20,066 bases of DNA, taken from assembly GCA_002403455.1 (NCBI GenBank), contig DHHV01000093.1:512-20577 (forward strand), given 5' to 3'. Positions 14,842 to 20,066 of the stretch are shown piece by piece (positions within the stretch are counted from its first letter, which is position 1; every line of letters starts with the position of its first letter). Below the pieces are notes generated by a model. The model was not told the DNA's origin. It saw nothing but the letters and a program-made list of their open reading frames with translations, and searched no databases. This DNA comes from Hyphomonadaceae bacterium UBA4763. Its GTDB lineage: Bacteria > Pseudomonadota > Alphaproteobacteria > Caulobacterales > Aquidulcibacteraceae. Position numbers and translations under genes: made by a program.

Positions 14842-15422
14842 CGGATTTGGCAATTGACCATGCCGGCGCGGTGGCGGGAGGGCGGGCTTGGCGGCGCGCC
14901 GGGGTGGACGATATTGCAGCGCTTCACGCCTTGATCGAAGGCGCCTATCGCGGCGAGGCGGCCAAGGCCGGCTGGACCAGCGAAGCTGACCTGATCGGCG
15001 GCCAGCGCACCGATCCGTCCATGCTGCGCAGCATTTTGGCAGGCGCAGACGATGAAATTCTGGTGGTTGAGGGTGCAGACGCGAGGGCCCCGGCCCCCTT
15101 GATCGCTTGCGTGCATTTGGGCGTGCGTGCGGATCATTGTTATCTCGGTATGTTGTCGGTTCGCCCGGAAAACCAGGGCCAAGGCCTTGGCGATGCGCTG
15201 CTGAAACTGTGCGAATACCGCGCCGCCCATTTCTGGCGCCGGCCGCGCATCGACATGAACGTCATCGGCCAACGCGCCGAACTGATCGCCTATTACGAAC
15301 GCCGAGGCTATCGCCTGTCAGGCCGGCGCGGGCGCTTTCCTTATGGCGATGCGCGCTATGGCTTGCCGCTGCGCGACGATCTCTATTTTGAAATTATGGA
15401 AAAGCATTTGCCCGGCCGCTGA
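14838..15422 (+). CDS. GNAT-family N-acetyltransferase
   Basis: A 194-residue protein with the acetyl-CoA-binding motif A of GNAT enzymes, YLGMLSVRPENQGQGLGDAL (residues 102-121; Q-x-x-G-x-G at 113-118), and a later YYERRGY typical of the C-terminal strand and helix. It probably acetylates a small-molecule amine or a protein N-terminus. The start codon overlaps the amidohydrolase stop, so the two are co-translated. The pairing suggests that the acetyltransferase may act on an amine made or tolerated by the same pathway, but the partner enzyme is exported and this one is not. Substrate unknown. Confidence 0.85.
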   Translation: MTDLAIDHAGAVAGGRAWRRAGVDDIAALHALIEGAYRGEAAKAGWTSEADLIGGQRTDPSMLRSILAGADDEILVVEGADARAPAPLIACVHLGVRADHCYLGMLSVRPENQGQGLGDALLKLCEYRAAHFWRRPRIDMNVIGQRAELIAYYERRGYRLSGRRGRFPYGDARYGLPLRDDLYFEIMEKHLPGR

Positions 15423-15443
15423 CGACCGGGCGGAAACCTCGCC

Positions 15444-15923
15444 TCACGCCCGATCGCGGACGCGCCGGTTCATCCGCCAAATCGCCGCGTTCAACAAAGC
15501 CGCAAAACTGACCCACACAAGATAGGGCGCCAGCAGCAGCGACGCCAGCCGGCTAAAGCCGGCAAAGCCGATCATCAGCACAAGGATCATCGCCCACAAC
15601 AGCACGACGTCGGCGAGCGCCAAATCGATCCGTTTGCGGCCGAAAAACAAAAAGGACCAAGCGGCGTTGACGCCGAGATGCGCGCCAAACACGGCCAAAA
15701 TCGGGATCGCGTCAACGCCGCCAGCCATCCAAACGAGATAAGCCGCATAAGCCATCATCGCAAAGAGGATGGTCCACGCGATGGGAAACAAAAAATCGGG
15801 CGGGGTCCAGGCCGGCTTGGGCAGACGACGATACCAGGAATCAGGCTTGAAAATCGCCCCGCTCGAGGCGGCGGCAACGCAGGCGCCGGCGAACATCGCC
15901 AACGCCACCGGGTCTTCGATCAT
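15444..15923 (-). CDS. tspO: TspO/MBR family tryptophan-rich sensory protein
   Basis: A 159-residue protein with five membrane helices. Family landmarks are SSGAIFKPDSWY (residues 20-31), KPAWTPPDFLFPIAWT (36-51), NAAWSFLFFG (86-95) and PYLVWVSFAALLNAAIW (133-149). TspO binds porphyrins and cholesterol-like ligands. In Rhodobacter it modulates pigment gene expression in response to oxygen. I chose the ATG at 15923 because it aligns with known N-termini and has AGGTGG upstream; a GTG at 15932 with GAGGA upstream is also possible. It is divergent from the esterase gene at 16061 and lies 1.6 kb from the crt operon, which makes a pigment-related role plausible but unproven. Confidence 0.9.
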   Translation of the reverse strand: MIEDPVALAMFAGACVAAASSGAIFKPDSWYRRLPKPAWTPPDFLFPIAWTILFAMMAYAAYLVWMAGGVDAIPILAVFGAHLGVNAAWSFLFFGRKRIDLALADVVLLWAMILVLMIGFAGFSRLASLLLAPYLVWVSFAALLNAAIWRMNRRVRDRA

Positions 15924-16060
15924 CTGCGCCACCTGTTCTGGTCCTCAATGCTCATCTGAGTGGGTCTACGCGCCGCCGGCGCGAACGGTTCATCCATCGT
16001 GGTGACGGAAAATCGCCCGACCTTGCGTTAACACACTACCACGGTGAAAGGCGCGCAAAG

Positions 16061-17020
16061 ATGACCACCCGACGATTGATGACGAAAGCGATGGGACAAG
16101 CCATCACTGCGCTGCTGATCGTTGTTGCGCCGGCATTGGTGCTGAACGCGCCGGCCGCCGCACAAAGTTTTACGACGCGGGAAATCCAAGAGGACGGGCG
16201 GTCGCGCGTCTTTCATGCCTTTGTCCCGGCATCCGCCAAACCGGGCGCGCCGCTCGTCATCGTGTTGCATGGCGGCGGCGGGCGGGCGCTTAGTTTACGC
16301 CGCCTCGGGTTCGAAGACCTCGCCATGCGCAACGGCTTTGTCGTGGTCTATCCAGAGGGCTGGAACAATGGCTGGTCGGACGGGCGACAAGGCGAGCGCA
16401 TTTTGCGGCGCGGCGAGGGCGTCGACGATGTCGCGTTTATCGGCGCGATGATTGCGCAATTGGCCAAGGACGGTCAAATCGACCCGACGCGCGTTTTTGC
16501 GACCGGCGCGTCAAATGGCGGCTTCATGTCGTTTCGACTGGCCTGCGAAGGCTTGGTGCAAGCGATCGCGCCGCAAATCGCGGCGTTGGCCGACGGGATT
16601 GGCGAAGATTGCGTGCTGGAGCGCCCCGTCGGTCTGTTCATGATCAATGGCGATCAAGACCCTTTGGTGATCTATCGAGGCGGGCCTGTCGCCGGCAATG
16701 CGCGCGGTGGGATTTCCTGGTCGGTTGAACGCACATTGACGCATTGGGCGCGGCATTTGACCTGCGATGCGGGGCCGACAATCGCCACTTTACCCGACCG
16801 CAATAACGCCGACCGCTCCAGGGTCGAAACGCAAATCTGGTCAGGCTGCCAGGGGGCCGAGCTGATCCATTACCGCGTGCGCGGCGGCGGCCATACCTGG
16901 CATGGTGGGCCGAGCTTGGGGAATGCGCAACGGGTGGCGCGAGCTGGGGCCTCAAACCAGGATTTCGACGCCGCGCATGAGATTTGGGCGTTCTTCACAC
17001 GCCATGATCCTCGGACGTGA
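16061..17020 (+). CDS. Exported PHB depolymerase/feruloyl-esterase-like alpha/beta hydrolase
   Basis: A 319-residue protein with an N-terminal signal peptide (hydrophobic about 13-34, cleavage near AAAQS). The alpha/beta-hydrolase features are VLHGGGG (residues 68-74, oxyanion region), the nucleophile elbow GASNGG (149-154, Ser151), an acid in NGDQDPL (D198 or D200) and the catalytic His in GGGHTWHGG (H278). This matches the COG3509/LpqC group, which includes poly(3-hydroxybutyrate) depolymerases and feruloyl or acetylxylan esterases. The true substrate is unknown. GAAAGG lies upstream of the ATG. The 3' end overlaps the convergent small membrane gene by 26 bases. Confidence 0.85.
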   Translation: MTTRRLMTKAMGQAITALLIVVAPALVLNAPAAAQSFTTREIQEDGRSRVFHAFVPASAKPGAPLVIVLHGGGGRALSLRRLGFEDLAMRNGFVVVYPEGWNNGWSDGRQGERILRRGEGVDDVAFIGAMIAQLAKDGQIDPTRVFATGASNGGFMSFRLACEGLVQAIAPQIAALADGIGEDCVLERPVGLFMINGDQDPLVIYRGGPVAGNARGGISWSVERTLTHWARHLTCDAGPTIATLPDRNNADRSRVETQIWSGCQGAELIHYRVRGGGHTWHGGPSLGNAQRVARAGASNQDFDAAHEIWAFFTRHDPRT

Positions 17021-17189
17021 GCGGGTGATCAGCCTTGTCGGCGGTTTGATCGGGTCCGGCCGGGGGCGGGCGCGTTGGCGAGACGCGTGTCGAGGGTCGG
17101 GTCTCCCAAATCTGCCAGCCCAAGATGCCAAGCACGACGACAGCCAACACCAAGCCTTCGGCCAGCTTGAACCAGTCGCGCGGCTCCAT
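16995..17189 (-). CDS. Small single-pass membrane protein downstream of crtB
   Basis: A 64-residue protein with one hydrophobic helix (about residues 9-27, LAEGLVLAVVVLGILGWQIW) and a proline-rich, charged tail. I recognise no family. The ATG at 17189 follows the stop of the preceding membrane protein by one base (TGA at 17191-17193), so it is almost certainly co-translated with it and with crtB upstream. A longer frame from 17276 would overlap that gene. It could be an anchor or small subunit for the carotenoid enzymes, but this is speculation. Confidence 0.55.
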   Translation of the reverse strand: MEPRDWFKLAEGLVLAVVVLGILGWQIWETRPSTRVSPTRPPPAGPDQTADKADHPLTSEDHGV

Positions 17190-17190
17190 A

Positions 17191-17538
17191 TCAGCCTGCG
17201 TCTTCGATCTTGCGATATTGCGTGCGGATCGTGAACCAATAGCCGTAAGCCGCCAGCATGGCCAACACGCCGACAAGGTCGACCAGGGTGAAAAACCCGT
17301 CGGCCCTCAGCGCAAAAAACGCAGCGACGAACAACAATCCCGCCCCGATCAAAAACAGCGTCACGAAAAACGGCGCGACATCAGCCATGATCGACAAAGA
17401 GGGATGCAATTGCGGTTCCGGCGCGCCCGATTGCGCGCGCAATTCCTTGGCGGCGAGGGCGGCCTTTTTGTGGGCAAACGCGTTCCACATCAGCACGCCC
17501 GAGACCAGGAAACCAAACAAGCCGATAACAAAAGGCAT
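17191..17538 (-). CDS. Small three-helix membrane protein in the crt operon
   Basis: A 115-residue protein with three hydrophobic segments (about 1-21, 53-77 and 82-102) and a polar, Ala/Lys-rich linker (22-50). No known family is recognised. The ATG has AAAGGA upstream. It starts 24 bases after the crtB stop and ends one base before the next small membrane gene, all on the same strand, so it probably belongs to the crtI-crtB transcript. Its partner role is not known. Confidence 0.7.
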   Translation of the reverse strand: MPFVIGLFGFLVSGVLMWNAFAHKKAALAAKELRAQSGAPEPQLHPSLSIMADVAPFFVTLFLIGAGLLFVAAFFALRADGFFTLVDLVGVLAMLAAYGYWFTIRTQYRKIEDAG

Positions 17539-17562
17539 TACGCGTTCCTTTCTTCCCGAGCA

Positions 17563-18636
17563 TCATCCTTGTGTCGACAAGATGCGCCGTTCATGGGGAT
17601 AAGCAAGCCGCAGCGGCCGGGCGGGGTCGCGTTCGCCGAGCGCCAAGAACAGGCTCATCACCCAGGGCCAGCCGCGATCGGTCTGCGGCGGCGTGGCGGC
17701 CGCTGCAATGTCGACGAGGAAAGCGGCGCCCGCCATGGCTGGGGCGGCAAGGTCGGCCGGTTTGCCGGGCCGCCATAATGCCGACAGCGCCTGTGACGCG
17801 AGCGCGCGCTTGCGCGCGCTGGCGACCACAGCGCGTTGGGAGAGGCTGTCAAAGTCATTGGCGGCGATGACGGCCCCGATCTCGGCGTAGATCAGCCGCG
17901 CCGCCATGATCGCCGGTCGCATGGCGAAGGGCAACTGGACGATGCCGGCCTCCGCGCGGGCGTAAAGCTGATCGGCGTGATCCAGCAAGCGGGCAATGAC
18001 GCGCGCCAAGGCGGGCGAAGCTTGCGGGGCGGCGCGCAGGTCGGCAGGCGAGAGGCCCTCGGCGGCCAGCCAATCGGCCGGCAGATAAACGCGCCCCAGC
18101 CTTGCGTCCTCGCCGACATCGCGGGCGATATTGGTGAGCTGCATCGCCGCACCCAGATCACAGGCGCGCGCCAGCATGTCGGGGCGCCGCTCGCCCATCA
18201 GCACGCACATCATCGCGCCAACGCTGGAAGCGACGCGGGCGGCATAGGCTTCGAGCTCCTCGATCGTTGCGTAATCGCGGCCCAAGGCGTCCCAGCGAAA
18301 GCCCTCCAGCAGCGCGCGCGGCAGACCGATCGGCAGGCGATAGCTGGCGACGACGTCGGCAAAGGCGCGGTCAAACGGGTGGTCGGCTGGTCGGCCGGCA
18401 TAAATTGCCCGCAGGCGCGCCTCCAACGCATCCAGCGTTGCGAGCGGGTCCGTTGGCCCGCTCTGCGCATCGGCGAGATCATCAGCGTCGCGGCAAAACG
18501 CGTATAGCGCATAGGCCGCCGCACGCGCGCGGCGCGGCATCAGCAATGAGGCGGCGTAAAAGCTGCGCGATCCGGTCTGGATCGCGGCGCGGCAGGCGCT
18601 CCAATCGGCGGGGCTGGCGCAAGATTCACGAAGCAA
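17563..18636 (-). CDS. crtB: Phytoene/squalene synthase family protein, CrtB
   Basis: A 357-residue head-to-head prenyl synthase. Motifs are GSRSFYAASLLMP (residues 22-34), the first Asp-rich motif FCRDADDLAD (47-56), and the second LTNIARDVGEDARLGRVYLP (168-186 region, DVGED at 173-177). The pattern fits phytoene synthase, joining two geranylgeranyl diphosphates; a C30 substrate cannot be excluded. The start is a TTG at 18636: it overlaps the crtI stop by 11 bases, has GGAGG 9 bases upstream, and there is no in-frame ATG nearby. The C-terminal 80 residues beyond the core are longer than in minimal CrtB. It is followed by two small membrane genes. Confidence 0.88.
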   Translation of the reverse strand: MLRESCASPADWSACRAAIQTGSRSFYAASLLMPRRARAAAYALYAFCRDADDLADAQSGPTDPLATLDALEARLRAIYAGRPADHPFDRAFADVVASYRLPIGLPRALLEGFRWDALGRDYATIEELEAYAARVASSVGAMMCVLMGERRPDMLARACDLGAAMQLTNIARDVGEDARLGRVYLPADWLAAEGLSPADLRAAPQASPALARVIARLLDHADQLYARAEAGIVQLPFAMRPAIMAARLIYAEIGAVIAANDFDSLSQRAVVASARKRALASQALSALWRPGKPADLAAPAMAGAAFLVDIAAAATPPQTDRGWPWVMSLFLALGERDPARPLRLAYPHERRILSTQG

Positions 18637-20066
18637 AATGGGCGGCCTCCGGGATCAATTGGTCAAGAATACGGGCCGAGGACAAGACGCCCGGCACGCC
18701 GGCCCCTGGGTGCGTTCCGGCCCCGACGAAATAAAGCCCGGGCAATTCTTCGGATTGATTATGCGGCCGGAACCAGGCGCTTTGCAGCATGATCGGCTCG
18801 ATGCTGAAAGCGGCCCCTTTCAGGGATAACAATCGCGTTTCAAAATCGCGCGGCGTCGCGATCACCGAGGCCGCGAGGCAATCTTCGAGCCCCGGCAGGA
18901 CGGTCTCGGACAAGCGCTTGGCGATCGCGGCGCGATACGGCTCGGCGGCGGCGGCCCAGTCAACGCCCGCTTCGACATGCGGCACGGGCGATAGCACGTA
19001 AAATGCATCGCATCCCGGCGGCGCCAGCGCCGGATCGGTTGCGGTCGGTCGGTGCAAATAAAGGCTGAAATCCTCCGCCAGTTTTTTCTTGGTGAAGATA
19101 TCCTTGATCAAGCCTTTATAGCGCGGCCCCAGAATGATCGAATGATGCTCGACATTTTCATACCGCCGGGTCGTGCCGAAATACCAGACGAACACGCTCA
19201 TCGAATAGCGCAAATTATCGAGCCGGCGATCGGTCCAGCGCTTTTTCGGCGCATCCTGCAATAAATGCTGGTAGGTGAAACCGACATCGGCATTGGACAC
19301 CACCAGATCGGCGGCGATCTCCTCGCCATTTTCCAACCGCACGCCGGCGGCGCGACCGCCCTCGACCAAAATGCGCGAAACGCCTGCGTTAAAGCGCAAG
19401 AGATTGCCCTGGCCGCGGATCAACTCGCAGAGGCCATCGACCAGCGCGCCGGTGCCGCCCATCGCAAAATGCACGCCCCAGCGCCGCTCCAGATAAGAGA
19501 CCAAGGTGTAAAGGCAGGTCGCAGAGAACGGATCGCCCCCGATGAACAAGGGATGGAAGCTGAAAGCAATCCGCAAGCGCTCATCGCGCAGGAATTTTGA
19601 GACGTAAGAATAGACCGACATATCGGCCCGGTGCTTGATAAAGCGCGGCATCGCCTCCAGCATCGGGGCGAAGGTCGTGAACGGCTTTTGGCCCAGTTCT
19701 TCAAAAGCAAAGCGATAGATCGCCTCGCTTTCGGCCATCAATTTGTCATAACCGCCAACATCGCCGGGCGACAACCGCAAGACTTCGGCCCGCATCGCCG
19801 CTTCATCGCCCGAGCAAATGAAATGCGAGCCGTCGTCAAAGCGGATGCGATAAAACGGCGAGAGCTGTTTGAGCGTGACGTAGTCTTCGCGGCGCTTGCC
19901 GCACAGGCTCCACAATTCGTCGAACAGAAACGGCAAGGTGATGATGGTCGGGCCAGCGTCAAAGCTGAAGCCGTCGACCTTGTGGACATAAGCGCGGCCG
20001 CCGGGGGCATCCAAGCGCTCGCACAAGGTGACGCGATAGCCGCGCGCGCCGAGCCGGATCGCGGCG
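18626..20066 (-). CDS. crtI: Phytoene desaturase CrtI (N-terminus outside window)
   Basis: 479 residues of an FAD-dependent carotenoid desaturase; the open frame runs off the window end and lacks only about the first 25-30 residues, including the Rossmann GxGxxG. The visible start, IRLGARGYRVTLCERLDAPG, is the usual continuation of that fold. The family signature near the C-terminus, LYFVGAGTHPGAGVPGVLSS, is complete. SNADVGFTYQHLL and the FHPLFIGGDPF stretch are typical of CrtI. It desaturates phytoene at the membrane, with three or four steps not decidable here. It overlaps crtB by 11 bases. The promoter is outside the window. Confidence 0.93.
   Translation of the reverse strand, partial: AAIRLGARGYRVTLCERLDAPGGRAYVHKVDGFSFDAGPTIITLPFLFDELWSLCGKRREDYVTLKQLSPFYRIRFDDGSHFICSGDEAAMRAEVLRLSPGDVGGYDKLMAESEAIYRFAFEELGQKPFTTFAPMLEAMPRFIKHRADMSVYSYVSKFLRDERLRIAFSFHPLFIGGDPFSATCLYTLVSYLERRWGVHFAMGGTGALVDGLCELIRGQGNLLRFNAGVSRILVEGGRAAGVRLENGEEIAADLVVSNADVGFTYQHLLQDAPKKRWTDRRLDNLRYSMSVFVWYFGTTRRYENVEHHSIILGPRYKGLIKDIFTKKKLAEDFSLYLHRPTATDPALAPPGCDAFYVLSPVPHVEAGVDWAAAAEPYRAAIAKRLSETVLPGLEDCLAASVIATPRDFETRLLSLKGAAFSIEPIMLQSAWFRPHNQSEELPGLYFVGAGTHPGAGVPGVLSSARILDQLIPEAAHFAS

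Noticed and set aside
15410..15431. Inverted repeat GCCCGG / CCGGGC between the GNAT gene and tspO as a bidirectional terminator
   Set aside because: Arms are only 6 bp with a 10-base loop, one arm lies in the coding end, and there is no T-run on either side.
1..20066. CRISPR arrays, tRNA or rRNA genes, transposase genes
   Set aside because: No spaced direct repeats, no cloverleaf with the conserved TTCGA-type arm, and no transposase-like protein were found on either strand by eye.

Overview
The window is GC-rich, tightly packed bacterial chromosome, most likely from an alphaproteobacterium. Evidence: a full squalene-hopene cassette (hpnC-hpnD-hpnE, shc, hpnG, with hpnA and hpnB beside it), a crtI-crtB pair, a TspO protein, and a short palindromic repeat of the kind scattered through Hyphomicrobiales genomes. 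I cannot name a genus. No rRNA, tRNA, CRISPR array or transposase gene was found.

Region 1 (1-3278, + strand): the proline-rich end of an upstream gene, a nested inverted repeat, then three overlapping genes: a sulfotransferase, a lipoprotein of the paraoxonase (PON) fold with its calcium and His-dyad residues intact, and HpnA. Region 2 (3260-4804, - strand): the glycosyltransferase HpnB, convergent with hpnA, preceded by a small unknown protein. Region 3 (4805-5105): an AT-rich intergenic stretch with a promoter candidate and a hairpin. Region 4 (5106-11247, + strand): hpnC-hpnD-hpnE with stop/start overlaps, then a 442-bp gap, then shc and hpnG. The gap holds a DUF433 antitoxin-like pseudogene on the - strand, split by a palindromic repeat of about 90 bp. 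Region 5 (11170-13145, - strand): a degenerate P-loop protein resembling a CpsD/BY-kinase, followed by an O-antigen ligase/polymerase-type membrane protein. Region 6 (13414-15422, + strand): an exported amidohydrolase coupled to a GNAT acetyltransferase. Region 7 (15444-17020): TspO (-) divergent from an exported PHB-depolymerase/feruloyl-esterase-type hydrolase (+). Region 8 (16995-20066, - strand): crtI (running off the window), crtB and two small membrane proteins in one apparent operon.

How the genes work together: HpnD and HpnC join two farnesyl diphosphates to hydroxysqualene via presqualene diphosphate, HpnE reduces this to squalene, Shc cyclises it to hopene/hopanol, and HpnG removes adenine from adenosylhopane. 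HpnA and HpnB are hopanoid-associated accessory enzymes. CrtB and CrtI are a second head-to-head synthase plus FAD desaturase, making a carotenoid from related precursors. The least explained part is the sulfotransferase-PON-HpnA operon, which could be an undescribed hopanoid- or lipid-modifying module. Next are the two small membrane proteins behind crtB and the active-site-dead P-loop protein.
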